Source of the DNA: Actimicrobium sp. CCC2.4
GTDB taxonomy: Bacteria; Pseudomonadota; Gammaproteobacteria; Burkholderiales; Burkholderiaceae_D
Direction of reading: 5' to 3'
Length of the DNA stretch: 64,000 nt
NCBI RefSeq assembly: GCF_034347385.1
Contig: NZ_CP133777.1
Location: forward strand, 3,968,001 to 4,032,000
Part shown: one piece after another, positions 1 through 9,166 of the stretch
Position numbering within the stretch: position 1 is the first letter of the stretch
Layout: the number at the start of each line of letters is the position of its first letter
Notes under the pieces: generated by a model
What the model saw: only the letters and a program-made list of their open reading frames with translations
What the model was told of the DNA's origin: nothing
Databases searched by the model: none
Made by a program: the position numbers and the translations under genes

Positions 1-108
1 GATGCGGGCTTCGATATCCCACAGGCCGTCGTCACGCGCATACGCCTCGACCGTGAGGGTACGGGTATGTTTGAGTGCGCGACGGGAAACGGGTGGAGAT
101 AGGGGCAT
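1..108 (-). CDS. DUF2889 family protein, N-terminal fragment
   Basis: Only the first 36 codons are in the window; the gene runs off the left edge. The translation opens MPLSPPVSRRALKHTR and continues with a YARDDGLWDIEA stretch, which I recognise as the start typical of DUF2889 proteins. An in-frame ATG at 123 would add five residues (MAVVR), but the family normally begins at MPLSPP, so 108 is preferred. Function is unknown. The family is a small cytoplasmic protein common in Beta- and Gammaproteobacteria. The 124-347 interval separates it from recX and shows no further gene. Confidence 0.6.
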   Translation of the reverse strand, partial: MPLSPPVSRRALKHTRTLTVEAYARDDGLWDIEARI

Positions 109-347
109 GCGGACCACTGCCATAAAAGAGCGACAACGAAGATAACTGCCGCATTTGCGTTCAGTAAAGGCAGATTCTGCGTTCACAACCGCTCATGCGG
201 CACTGCAAAAACCGAGAAAGTGTAGCACAGCTCGATTTGCCGTTACCACCCGGTAGACCGGCAGCGACGATATTTCGCTTCGCTTACGGCCGCTTGTCCA
301 TGGCCTATTGCCTAAAGCCTGCGCAACTCATCTGATGCCGGCCCCAA

Positions 348-833
348 TCAGTCGTCATCGCCTGGCAACCACTCGTCGTCACCGCGCAGGCGCATCGCCG
401 CCTGAATCGCCTTGTGCGAGAACCCGCGTTGCTGCATGAAGCGCATTTGCTTGCCGCGCGCGGCGGCGTCGGCGGGTGGCGCGCCGAATTTGCGCAGCCA
501 GACTTCGCGGGCACGCGCCAGCTCGTCGACTTGCAGGCGTCCTTTCAGATCGCTCAAGGCTTCGCCCTGGATGCCATGGCTTTGCAGTTCGGAGACGATG
601 CGGTTGTTGCCGAACCGGGCGGCACGACGATGGATCAGGGATTCGGAGAAGCGGGCTTGCGAGAGAAATTTGGCGTTTTCCAGCCAGTCGAGCAAGGCGT
701 CGACATCGTCGCCCTCTTGCGCATGGCGCTGCAACTTGCGCGCCAGTTCAAGACGGCTGTGTTCACGCATCGACAGAAAGCGCAAGGCCCGCGCCTTCAG
801 ACTGACTTTAACGCTGCCACCCGGCCTTGCCAT
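348..833 (-). CDS. recX: RecX, regulatory protein of RecA
   Basis: This 161-aa protein has the length and helical three-repeat character of RecX, with motifs such as [15 protein letters not shown] near the N-terminus and [12 protein letters not shown] in the middle. RecX binds the RecA filament and limits its activity and extension. It lies 46 bp downstream of recA on the same strand, the usual recA-recX arrangement, so it is probably co-transcribed from the LexA-controlled recA promoter. Start [12 protein letters not shown] is supported by family length. The C-terminus is acidic ([11 protein letters not shown]). Confidence 0.93.
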   Translation of the reverse strand: MARPGGSVKVSLKARALRFLSMREHSRLELARKLQRHAQEGDDVDALLDWLENAKFLSQARFSESLIHRRAARFGNNRIVSELQSHGIQGEALSDLKGRLQVDELARAREVWLRKFGAPPADAAARGKQMRFMQQRGFSHKAIQAAMRLRGDDEWLPGDDD

Positions 834-879
834 CAGGCCGGTAAGACGGTTGTCAGTCTGTCAGCGCGGGTGACATCGC

Positions 880-1992
880 TCATTCGGCGACGACATCCTT
901 GCCTTCGATCGCGGCTTTGTCGGCGGCTTTGTCAGCCGCTTTTTTCTTGGCCGGCTCGGTACCTTTGAGGGCGCCCAGTTCAGGCACGCCCAGCGAGACA
1001 CGCACCTTGTTTTCGATTTCGCGGGCCAGCTCGGGACGCTCTTTCAGGAAGGTCCGTGCATTGTCCTTGCCCTGGCCGATCCGTTCGCCGTTGTAGCTGT
1101 ACCAGGCTCCGGCTTTTTCAACGATCTTGGCATCGGCACCGAGGTCGAGGATTTCACCTTCACGGGATACGCCTTCGCCATACAGGATGTCGAAATGCGC
1201 TTCTCGAAATGGCGGCGCGATCTTGTTCTTGACGACCTTGACTTTGGTTTCGTTGCCGATGACTTCGTCGCCGGACTTGATCGAACCGGTACGACGGATG
1301 TCGAGCCGCACCGACGCATAGAACTTCAGGGCATTGCCGCCGGTGGTGGTTTCGGGATTGCCGAACATGACGCCGATTTTCATGCGGATCTGGTTGATGA
1401 AGATGACCAGCGTGTTGGTGCGGTTGATCGAACCGGTCAGCTTGCGCAGTGCTTGCGACATCAGTCGTGCCTGCAGGCCCGGCAGCGAGTCACCCATGTC
1501 GCCTTCGATTTCGGCACGTGGCGTCAAGGCCGCGACCGAGTCGATGACGATCAGGTCGACGCCGCCCGAGCGCACCAGCGCATCGGTAATTTCAAGGGCC
1601 TGTTCGCCGGTATCGGGCTGCGAGATCAGCAGTTCGGACAGGTTGATACCCAGCTTCTGGGCGTAGCCGACATCGAGCGCGTGTTCGGCATCGATGAAGG
1701 CACAGGTGCCGCCCAGCTTTTGCATTTCGGCGATGGTTTGCAGCGTCAGCGTGGTTTTGCCGGAGGATTCTGGACCGTAGATTTCGACGACACGGCCGCG
1801 TGGCAAGCCACCGACGCCGAGCGCGATATCGAGGCCGAGCGAGCCGGTCGAGACGACCTGGACTTCTTCGACCACTGCACCGTCAGCCATGCGCATGACC
1901 GAACCTTTGCCGAACTGTTTTTCAATCTGGGCCAGCGCTGCGGCCAGCGCCTTGCTTTTATCTGAACCGGATACGGCTTTTTTGTCGTCCAT
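880..1992 (-). CDS. recA: RecA recombinase
   Basis: This 370-aa protein is full-length RecA, the ATP-dependent strand-exchange protein and co-protease for LexA self-cleavage. The Walker A loop GPESSGKTT lies around residues 74-82. The N-terminal helix ([21 protein letters not shown]), the RIGQGKDN segment and the L2 DNA-binding region ([21 protein letters not shown]) are all intact. The C-terminal tail is Ala/Lys-rich ([13 protein letters not shown]). A 16-bp LexA-type site lies 64 bp upstream of the start, so SOS induction is expected. The divergent gene begins about 215 bp away. Confidence 0.98.
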   Translation of the reverse strand: MDDKKAVSGSDKSKALAAALAQIEKQFGKGSVMRMADGAVVEEVQVVSTGSLGLDIALGVGGLPRGRVVEIYGPESSGKTTLTLQTIAEMQKLGGTCAFIDAEHALDVGYAQKLGINLSELLISQPDTGEQALEITDALVRSGGVDLIVIDSVAALTPRAEIEGDMGDSLPGLQARLMSQALRKLTGSINRTNTLVIFINQIRMKIGVMFGNPETTTGGNALKFYASVRLDIRRTGSIKSGDEVIGNETKVKVVKNKIAPPFREAHFDILYGEGVSREGEILDLGADAKIVEKAGAWYSYNGERIGQGKDNARTFLKERPELAREIENKVRVSLGVPELGALKGTEPAKKKAADKAADKAAIEGKDVVAE

Positions 1993-2055
1993 GAATGTAC
2001 TTTCAGCGGTAGGTAGCTAACGAGATGGCGTCAGCAAAGTGAATCACAACCCGAA

Positions 2056-2071
2056 CTGTATAAAAAAACAG
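2056..2071 (-). promoter_or_regulatory. LexA (SOS) box upstream of recA
   Basis: The sequence CTGTATAAAAAAACAG fits the CTG-N10-CAG SOS consensus with an A/T-only centre. It sits 64 bp upstream of the recA start codon, the expected place for the LexA operator in recA promoters. It could also influence the divergent gene beginning near 2208. Confidence 0.85.
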
Positions 2072-2207
2072 TGGTTTATGCAAGCAGGGGTTTTTGCGGG
2101 AGATCAACGATGATTGACGGCGTCGCTCCGGCGACGGCGCGCAGACCGGGATCATCATGCTCCACGGGGCTAGAAGATACATGACGAAATAATAGTCTGT
2201 GCGTCCA

Positions 2208-3224
2208 ATGGTAATCTTCGACCTCACTACCCTGATCGCTACCCTGTACCGGCCTGTGCCGTGGCCATTTATTCCACCGGATTCGCACCGCCCCTTGCCC
2301 TACGACACCACTCCTGCTATCCATTCACCGCGCCGGCGTGCCAGCGACCGCATCGTGCCCGTCGAGCCGCCGCGCTCCAGGCCGGTGACGACGACGGTCG
2401 CGGCCATCCTCATGCTGCTGTTGCATGGACTGGTGCTATGGCTGATCCTCTACCATCAAAACAATCTGCCATTGCCTGTGCAGGGCAAGCGCGATGTCGA
2501 GACCACGCTGATGATGATCCCGAATACGCCGGACCGGTCCGCCCAACCGAAGCGGGCGCGTGGCGCCGATGTGCCTGCCAAGCCCGTGGTCAAGCCGGTC
2601 GCCAGGCCGCGACCGCCGCCGCAGCGGCAAGCCGCAGCACGTCCGAGCAAGCCACGTGCGGCACCCGAACCCGCCATCACGCAACAGCCACTGAAACGCG
2701 CCGTACCGCCGCCGGAGCCCGATCCCGCAGATGATTTTTCAAGCCGGCTGGCAGCGCGCCAGCAACAACGTGCCGAGGCCGAATCGCAGGAGCGTCAGAC
2801 CCAGGCCGCGCGCGGTACCCCCGAGCAGCAGGATAACGAACGCGGCCGTCAGGCCGCACTGGCCAATATTGCGACCAGCATGAAGGCGGCCGGCATTGAA
2901 AAGGAAAGTGGCGGCGGCCTGTTCCAGTTGCGCAGTGTCGGCGCGCACAATGCGGAGTTCCTGTTCCGCGGCTGGAAAAAAGAAGCCAGCCGTAACTGGA
3001 GCCAGATTCTCAATGTCGAACAGGGCAGCGAAGAAGACGTGCGCATCGCCGTGGTCAAGAAGATGATCGAGATCATCCGCGAGCACACACAGGAAGATTT
3101 CACGTGGGATTCACGCCGCTTGGGCAAGACCATCACGCTCAGCGCCAAACCGGCAGATCAGGCCGGACTGCAGCAATTTCTGCTGCGCGAGTTTTTTCCG
3201 GATTACAGTCCGACGCGGCGCTAG
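2208..3224 (+). CDS. Proline-rich single-pass membrane protein of unknown function
   Basis: I do not recognise the family. From the ATG at 2208 the protein has about 60 N-terminal residues, one hydrophobic segment (VAAILMLLLHGLVLWLILYH), then a long Pro/Arg/Ala-rich stretch (residues ~110-185), a charged Gln/Arg/Glu helix-prone region, and a C-terminal globular part of ~120 residues. This is the layout of TonB-like or periplasm-spanning proteins, but no TonB C-terminal motif is evident. A GTG at 2199 and several later in-frame GTG codons are possible starts, so the N-terminus is uncertain. It is divergent from recA, and a LexA box lies in the shared intergenic region. Confidence 0.6.
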   Translation: MVIFDLTTLIATLYRPVPWPFIPPDSHRPLPYDTTPAIHSPRRRASDRIVPVEPPRSRPVTTTVAAILMLLLHGLVLWLILYHQNNLPLPVQGKRDVETTLMMIPNTPDRSAQPKRARGADVPAKPVVKPVARPRPPPQRQAAARPSKPRAAPEPAITQQPLKRAVPPPEPDPADDFSSRLAARQQQRAEAESQERQTQAARGTPEQQDNERGRQAALANIATSMKAAGIEKESGGGLFQLRSVGAHNAEFLFRGWKKEASRNWSQILNVEQGSEEDVRIAVVKKMIEIIREHTQEDFTWDSRRLGKTITLSAKPADQAGLQQFLLREFFPDYSPTRR

Positions 3225-3393
3225 CGCTGTCTTGTCTGAACCCACCGAACGCAGATCGTAGGGTGCAACAACCGCAGGGCATTGCACCGAATGGATCACT
3301 TGCGGTTGATGAGACTGTAAGCACTCCGTCATGACCAAGCCGGGGGCGGCCCGCATAAACGCTAACATCCCTAGACAGCACGCGTCGTAAGTT

Positions 3394-3411
3394 GGGTTGG
3401 GTTGGGTTGGG
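3394..3411 (+). other. G-quadruplex-type motif (GGGTT repeats)
   Basis: Four GGG tracts separated by TT give a canonical G3N2 quadruplex-forming string. It lies in the left part of the composite repeat. The corresponding right-arm copies near 4266-4275 keep only two CCCAA units, so the run appears to have expanded on the left. Confidence 0.6.
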
Positions 3412-3588
3412 AAGCCCAGCATTCATGCGGGTTACGGTCGTCGGTAGCTTGGCTTGTCTGTGCTCCGCCACGACCTAGCCGGGGGCGGCCCGGCAGCCGG
3501 ACCGGCATGCGGTCCCTTCTTTTTGCTTCGCCAAAAAGAGAGTAACCAAGAAAAAGGCGACCGCGAGACTGCTGCCCTTCGGGTTCCC

Positions 3589-3676
3589 AAAAGCCGGAGC
3601 CAGTCAGGGGGAAGGCCGCAAACTCGCTACGCTCAGACAGTGCGGCCTTCTGATCCCCTGCCTGACTCCGGCTTTT
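3589..3676. repeat. Left nested hairpin
   Basis: Positions 3589-3610 and 3655-3676 pair over 22 bp with two mismatches (AAAAGCCGGAG against CTCCGGCTTTT at the ends). It mirrors the hairpin at 3931-4096 in the opposite arm. Confidence 0.75.
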
Positions 3677-3714
3677 GGCAGCTATCTCAATGCGGAACAG
3701 GTCAACGGCCACTT

Positions 3715-3820
<106 letters not shown>

Positions 3821-3930
3821 CCCGTGTCGTTGCCGTTGAAGTTGAAGTTGTTTTTGAAGTTGCTTTGGAAGTTGCGGTTGCTTTTGACGTGGTTGTTGAC
3901 CTTGACCTGCTCCGCATTGAGGCAGCTGCC

Positions 3931-4096
3931 AAAAACGGTAGTCAGGCAAGGGATAAGAGGGCCGCACTGTTTGAGGTGAAGCAGGGGTTTCGGATCGCAT
4001 GCGATCCGCCTGCGTAACGGGATTCGCTTGCAAGCGAATCTGCGCCCTGCAAGGGCAGCGAGTTTGCGGCACTCCCCTTGCCTGACTACCGTTTTT
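3931..4096. repeat. Right nested hairpin with two perfect palindromes in its loop
   Basis: Positions 3931-3952 and 4075-4096 are perfect 22-bp reverse complements. The loop contains an 18-bp perfect palindrome at 3991-4008 (CGGATCGCATGCGATCCG) and a 20-bp perfect palindrome at 4021-4040 (GATTCGCTTGCAAGCGAATC). These two palindromes have no counterpart in the left hairpin and look like a later insertion. Confidence 0.85.
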
Positions 4097-4514
4097 GGGA
4101 ACCCGCAGGGCAGCCGCATCGCGGTCGCCTTTTTCTTGGTTACTTACTTTTTGGCGAAGCAAAAAGAAGTGACCGGCTGCCGGGCCGCTCCCGGCTTGGT
4201 CGTGGCGAAGCACATAAAAACCAAGCTACCGGCGACCGTAACCCGCATGAATGCTGAGCTTCGCAACCCAACCCAACTTGCGAAGCGTGCTGTCCAGGAA
4301 CGCTAGCGCCTATGCGGGCCGCTCCCGGCTTGGTAGTGGCGAAGCACAAACAAACCAAGCTACCGACGACCGCAACCCACATGAATCCCGGGCTTCGCAA
4401 CCCACCGATGAACCGTGCAAATGAGGAAAGTTAGCGCTTATGGGTTGTCATCCTGCCTTGCCCGAACCCGCCGAACACAATAGACTCTGCGCATTCCAAC
4501 CCGGGCCAATAACG

Positions 4515-5201
4515 ATGCGTATCCTGCTTGCCGAAGACGACAGTGTGCTGGCCGATGGCTTGACGCGTTCGCTGCGCCAGTCCGGGTATGCGACCGATTG
4601 CGTGCATAACGGGGTCGAAGCCGATCTGGCCCTGTCGACCCAGGATTTCGATTTACTGATCCTCGACCTCGGCCTGCCGCGCATGTCAGGGCTGGAAGTG
4701 CTGCGCAAGCTGCGCGCCCGCAACTCCCATTTGCCCGTACTGATCCTGACCGCCGCCGATTCGATAGAGCAGCGCGTCAAGGGTCTCGATCTGGGTGCCG
4801 ACGACTACATGGCCAAGCCGTTTGCACTGTCCGAACTCGAAGCCCGGGTGCGCGCCCTGACCCGCCGTGGCGTCGGCGGCGGACCGACCGTAGTGCGGCA
4901 CGGCCCGCTGTCGTATGACCAGGTTGGCCGTATTGCCTACCTGAACGAGCAGATGCTGGACTTGTCGGCACGCGAACTGGGTCTGCTGGAAGTGCTGCTG
5001 CAACGCACCGGCCGGCTGGTCTCGAAAGAGCAGCTGGTTGACCACTTGTGCGAATGGGGCGAAGAAGTCAGCAACAACGCCATCGAAGTCTATGTCCACC
5101 GGCTGCGCAAGAAGATCGAGTTCGGCGGCGTGCGCATCGCCACCGTGCGCGGCCTCGGGTATTGCCTCGAAAAATACATCGACGCTCCGGCAGCGACCTG
5201 A
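4515..5201 (+). CDS. OmpR-family response regulator, TctD/QseB-like
   Basis: This 228-aa regulator has a receiver domain (residues 1-~115) and a winged-helix output domain. Acidic residues AEDD lie at 6-9, the phosphorylation site is Asp51 (LLILDLGLP) and the conserved lysine is Lys101 (YMAKPF). The C-terminus has the ELGLLEVLL and VYVHRLRKKI helices of the OmpR/PhoB DNA-binding fold. Start MRILLAEDD at 4515 is chosen over the in-frame ATG at 4440, which would add 25 atypical residues. The kinase gene follows 1 bp after the stop, and a symporter pair follows that, so control of solute uptake is likely. Confidence 0.92.
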   Translation: MRILLAEDDSVLADGLTRSLRQSGYATDCVHNGVEADLALSTQDFDLLILDLGLPRMSGLEVLRKLRARNSHLPVLILTAADSIEQRVKGLDLGADDYMAKPFALSELEARVRALTRRGVGGGPTVVRHGPLSYDQVGRIAYLNEQMLDLSARELGLLEVLLQRTGRLVSKEQLVDHLCEWGEEVSNNAIEVYVHRLRKKIEFGGVRIATVRGLGYCLEKYIDAPAAT

Positions 5202-5202
5202 C

Positions 5203-6732
5203 GTGCCAACGCGGGACACTTCTGATCCGGCGCTTCACGCCGGCATCGATGGCACCGACGAGCCCATCCGGCGCTCGCTGTTCGGCGAAATCCTCGACTG
5301 GATGCTGGTGCCGTTATTGCTGCTGTGGCCGATGAGCATCGCCATCACCTATCTGGTGGCAAAGTCAATTGCCAACCAGCCGTTCGACCGCGCTCTCGAT
5401 GACAGCGTGACCGTGCTGTCGCAGCAGGTGCGCGAAGTCGATAGCAAAGTGGTCGCCCTGTTGCCGGGTGCCGCACGCGACATCCTGCGTGCCGACGAGA
5501 TCGATACCGTGTACTACCAGGTGCGCGACGTCGATGGCGACTATGTCGATGGCGACCACGACATGTCGGTGCCGGCCGACGAAGAAAACGCGCCGACCGG
5601 CACGGTCCAGTTTCGCGATGACCGCATCCACGGTACCGACGTACGCATCGCCTATGTGCAGGTCGACCTGCGCCCTTCCCGGCTCATGCGCGAACAAGCC
5701 AGCGATACCATCAGCGAACCGCGCATGGCGCTGGTGCAGGTCGGCGAAACCCTCGACAAGCGGGCCAGACTGGCCAACGACATCATCAAGGGCGTGATCC
5801 TGCCGCAGTTCATCATCCTGCCGGTGGCGCTGGCGCTGGTCTGGTTTGCGCTGGCCCGCGGGCTGGCGCCGCTGGCCGAACTGCAGCAACGTATCCGGGC
5901 GCGCCGTCCGGATGATCTCAGTCCGATCGATTCGGGCCAGGTGCCGGAAGAGATCTCGCCGCTGGTGCGCTCGCTCAATGACATGCTCGAACGGCTGTCG
6001 CAGACCATCGACTTACAAAAACGCTTCATTGCCGATGCCGCTCACCAGATGAAGACACCGCTGGCCGGCATGCGCATGCAATCCGAGCTGGCGTTGCGCC
6101 AGACCTCGCAGGATGAAATCCATCGCTCGCTCGAGCAGCTCTCGAAAAGCTCCGAGGCTGCAACGCGTCTGATCAACCAGCTGCTATCGCTGGCGCATGC
6201 CGAAAACCGCTCCGTGCGGGCGCGCGCTTTCGAGCCGATCGAACTGTGCGAACTGGCCCGCACTGTCGTGCAGGACTGGGTGCCGGCCGCCCTCGCGCGG
6301 CAGATCGATATCGGCTTCGAGCAACCCGGACATCCGGTCATGACGGTTGGTAATGCGATGCTATTGCGCGAATTGCTGAGCAACCTGATCGACAACGCAC
6401 TGCGCTATACGCCGTCGCTCGGCAGCGTGACCATCCGCGTGCGCATCGACGAAGGTCGCCAGCAGGCGATGCTGGAAATCGAAGATACCGGACCCGGCAT
6501 CGCCGCCGCCGAGCGCAGCCATATCTTCGAGCGCTTTTACCGCATCCTCGGCAGCAATGTCGAAGGCAGCGGCCTGGGCCTGGCGATCGTGCGCGAGATC
6601 GCGTTGCAGCACGATGCCGAGATCGATGTCTTCAGCAACCCGCACAGCCATGACCCCAAAATTCCGGGCAGTCTGTTCCGCGTTGCGCTGCCGATGGTAC
6701 AGCCGCTGTCGTTCATCGAGGACATCGGCTGA
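5203..6732 (+). CDS. Sensor histidine kinase, TctE/QseC-like
   Basis: From a GTG start at 5203, directly after the regulator's stop, the protein has 509 aa. It contains an N-terminal membrane segment (~32-53), a periplasmic sensor of the two-component N-terminal (2CSK_N) type, a second membrane segment (~195-218), HisKA with His281 in DAAHQMKTPLAG, and a HATPase domain with N-box (LLSNLIDNALRYTP), DTGPGI and GSGLGLAIV motifs. It should autophosphorylate and pass phosphate to the regulator encoded at 4515. A longer in-frame ORF from 5038 overlaps the regulator in another frame and is not credible. The stop overlaps the next start (TGATG). Confidence 0.9.
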   Translation: MPTRDTSDPALHAGIDGTDEPIRRSLFGEILDWMLVPLLLLWPMSIAITYLVAKSIANQPFDRALDDSVTVLSQQVREVDSKVVALLPGAARDILRADEIDTVYYQVRDVDGDYVDGDHDMSVPADEENAPTGTVQFRDDRIHGTDVRIAYVQVDLRPSRLMREQASDTISEPRMALVQVGETLDKRARLANDIIKGVILPQFIILPVALALVWFALARGLAPLAELQQRIRARRPDDLSPIDSGQVPEEISPLVRSLNDMLERLSQTIDLQKRFIADAAHQMKTPLAGMRMQSELALRQTSQDEIHRSLEQLSKSSEAATRLINQLLSLAHAENRSVRARAFEPIELCELARTVVQDWVPAALARQIDIGFEQPGHPVMTVGNAMLLRELLSNLIDNALRYTPSLGSVTIRVRIDEGRQQAMLEIEDTGPGIAAAERSHIFERFYRILGSNVEGSGLGLAIVREIALQHDAEIDVFSNPHSHDPKIPGSLFRVALPMVQPLSFIEDIG

Positions 6733-7013
6733 TGCGCGAATTCCTGCCGGGCGCGCCACTCGACGCCGCTGCCCACTGGCGCCTGACCCGGCGTTTGACG
6801 CTGCAATTGCTGGCTGGCTGGCTGGTCATGACGGTCGGTATCATCTGGTTTGCACGCGAACTCGATGCGCTGGTCGTCTTCGGCTGGCCGCTGTCGTTTT
6901 ACCTGGCCGCGCAAGGGGCGACGCTGGTCTATGTCGCCATGATTGGCTGTTATGCGTGGCGCATGCGCACGCTGGATCGCCGTTACGTACCGGAGCCTGC
7001 CCATGACGACTAG
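6732..7013 (+). CDS. DUF4212 small subunit of solute:sodium symporter
   Basis: This 93-aa protein has two hydrophobic segments (LLAGWLVMTVGIIWFA and VVFGWPLSFYLAAQG followed by YVAMIGCYAWRM), the layout of DUF4212, the putative small subunit of VC_2705-type symporters. It begins within the kinase stop codon and overlaps the large symporter gene by 11 bp, so the four genes 4515-9042 form one operon. Transport substrate cannot be read from the sequence; acetate or small carboxylates are common for the group. Confidence 0.88.
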   Translation: MREFLPGAPLDAAAHWRLTRRLTLQLLAGWLVMTVGIIWFARELDALVVFGWPLSFYLAAQGATLVYVAMIGCYAWRMRTLDRRYVPEPAHDD

Positions 7014-9042
7014 GTCATTTTCCAGCCGCCTGAAAATTTACTACGGCTGGTTCACGGCCTGCTTCGTGCTGTTTCTGCTGGCACTGGCCATTCTTGAAAA
7101 GGAAGGCATGCCGCGCATCTGGATCGGCTACCTGTTCCTGTTCGCCACTATCGTCATGTATGCCGGCATCGGCGTCATCAGCCGCACCGCCGATGTGTCC
7201 GAATATTACGTCGCAGGGCGACGCGTGCCGGCCATCTTCAATGGCATGGCGACCGCCGCCGACTGGATGTCGGCAGCGAGTTTTCTGAGTCTGGCCGGCG
7301 GCCTGTATTTGCAGGGCTTCGATGGCCTGGCCTACGTGATGGGCTGGACCGGCGGCTTCGTGCTGGTGGCCTTGCTGGTGGCACCGTTCCTGCGCAAGTT
7401 CGGCCAGTACACGGTGCCCGATTATCTGGCCGCCCGGTACGGCGGGCGCTACGGCAATGACATGGTGCGCACGCTGGCCGTGTTCGCTACCGTGATCGTA
7501 TCGTTTACGTACGTGGTGGCGCAGATCTACGGTGTCGGGCTGATCACGTCACGTTTTACCGGCGTCGATTTTTCGGTCGGTATATTTTTGGGACTGGCCA
7601 GTATCCTGGTCTGCTCCTTCCTCGGCGGCATGCGCGCAGTGACCTGGACCCAGGTGGCGCAGTACCTGATCATGCTCATCGCCTACATGATTCCGGTGGT
7701 CTGGATGTCGGTCAAGCACACCAGCGTGCCGGTGCCGCAGGTGGCGTACGGCACCGCGCTATCGGCGCTGGGCGAGCGCGAAAAAGTGCTCAATGCCGAC
7801 CCCAAAGAGCAGCAAGTGCGCGACGTATTCCGGCAGCGCGCCGCCGAGCTCGACTTGCGCCTGCGCGAGTTGCCGGCGGCCTGGTCCAACGGCCTGTTCG
7901 ATGCCCAGCGCCGGGTCGAACAGCTCAAGCGCGACAACGCCACACTGATCGATATCAAGAGCGCCAGCCGGGCCCTGGCCGCTTATCCGAAGGATGCCAA
8001 CGAAGCGCGCCAGGTCTGGACCGAGTCGCGCAACAATTATCTGGCACGCGCCGCGCCCATCCTGCCGCATGCCACGCCCTTCCCGGGCACCGACGCGGCG
8101 ACCTCGGACAGCAAGCGGAATAATTTTCTGGCGCTGGTGCTGTGTCTGATGATGGGCACGGCCGCGCTGCCGCATGTGCTGGTGCGCTACTACACGACGC
8201 CGTCGGTGCACCAGGCCCGCAAGTCGGTGTTCTGGACGCTGTTCTTCATCATGCTGCTGTACATCACGATTCCGGCGCTGGCGGTGCTGGTCAAGCTCGA
8301 CATCTACAGCACGCTGGTCGGTTCCGAGTTCTCGCACCTGCCGGGCTGGGTCTCGTACTGGGCCAACCTCGACAAGCTCCATCCGCTGGTGAGCATCGTC
8401 GACATCAACCATGACGGCATCGTGCAACTGGCCGAGATCGTCCTCGATGGCGATATCGTCGTGCTGGCCACGCCGGAAATCGCCGGCCTGCCCTATGTGG
8501 TATCGGGTCTGATCGCCGCCGGCGGACTGGCAGCGGCACTATCGACCGCTGATGGCTTGCTGCTGACGATTTCGAGCGCGCTGTCGCACGATGTCTATTA
8601 CCGGAAAATCGATCCGACTGCCTCTACCCAGAAGCGCGTGACGATCTCCAAGCTGTTGTTGCTGGTGGTGGCGCTGGTGGCGGCTTACGTCGCTTCGCTC
8701 AAGCCGGGCAATATCCTGTCGATGGTTGGCGCGGCATTTTCGCTGGCGGCATCGATGCTGTTTCCGGCGCTCGCGCTGGGCATGTTCTGGAAACGGGCGA
8801 ACCAGCCCGGCGCGGTTGCCGGCATGCTGGTCGGGCTGATCGTCTGCGTGGTCTACATGCTGCGCACCTATCCGGCACTGGGCGGCTCGATTGCGGGGCA
8901 GTGGTTCCAGATTGCACCAATATCGGCCGGCATCTTCGGCGTACCGGCCGGCTTCCTCGCGTTGATTGTCGTCAGTTTGCTGACGCCAGCACCAGACCAG
9001 CACACCCTGGCACTGATCGATCGCTTGCGAAGACCGCAATAG
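7003..9042 (+). CDS. Sodium:solute symporter, VC_2705 subfamily
   Basis: This 679-aa protein is an inner-membrane secondary transporter of the SSF family. Recognisable stretches are SEYYVAGRRVPAIFNGMATAADWMS, GGLYLQGFDGLAY and GTAALPHVLVRYYT. The VC_2705 subfamily carries a long hydrophilic insert between membrane helices, seen here as a charged segment at about residues 255-365. Start MTTRSFSS at 7003 overlaps the DUF4212 gene; the earlier ATG at 6943 lies inside that gene and is rejected. It probably works with DUF4212 and is controlled by the adjacent two-component pair. Confidence 0.9.
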   Translation: MTTRSFSSRLKIYYGWFTACFVLFLLALAILEKEGMPRIWIGYLFLFATIVMYAGIGVISRTADVSEYYVAGRRVPAIFNGMATAADWMSAASFLSLAGGLYLQGFDGLAYVMGWTGGFVLVALLVAPFLRKFGQYTVPDYLAARYGGRYGNDMVRTLAVFATVIVSFTYVVAQIYGVGLITSRFTGVDFSVGIFLGLASILVCSFLGGMRAVTWTQVAQYLIMLIAYMIPVVWMSVKHTSVPVPQVAYGTALSALGEREKVLNADPKEQQVRDVFRQRAAELDLRLRELPAAWSNGLFDAQRRVEQLKRDNATLIDIKSASRALAAYPKDANEARQVWTESRNNYLARAAPILPHATPFPGTDAATSDSKRNNFLALVLCLMMGTAALPHVLVRYYTTPSVHQARKSVFWTLFFIMLLYITIPALAVLVKLDIYSTLVGSEFSHLPGWVSYWANLDKLHPLVSIVDINHDGIVQLAEIVLDGDIVVLATPEIAGLPYVVSGLIAAGGLAAALSTADGLLLTISSALSHDVYYRKIDPTASTQKRVTISKLLLLVVALVAAYVASLKPGNILSMVGAAFSLAASMLFPALALGMFWKRANQPGAVAGMLVGLIVCVVYMLRTYPALGGSIAGQWFQIAPISAGIFGVPAGFLALIVVSLLTPAPDQHTLALIDRLRRPQ

Positions 9043-9166
9043 CGTCCCGGGTCACATAGGCCGGCAGATCGTCATATCGGCTGGCACATTTCTTGATACC
9101 CTGTCATCAGGCCCGCTGCCCGCAATGCGTCGCAGCGTCATCAGAAAAACTGCAATGGGACACAGC

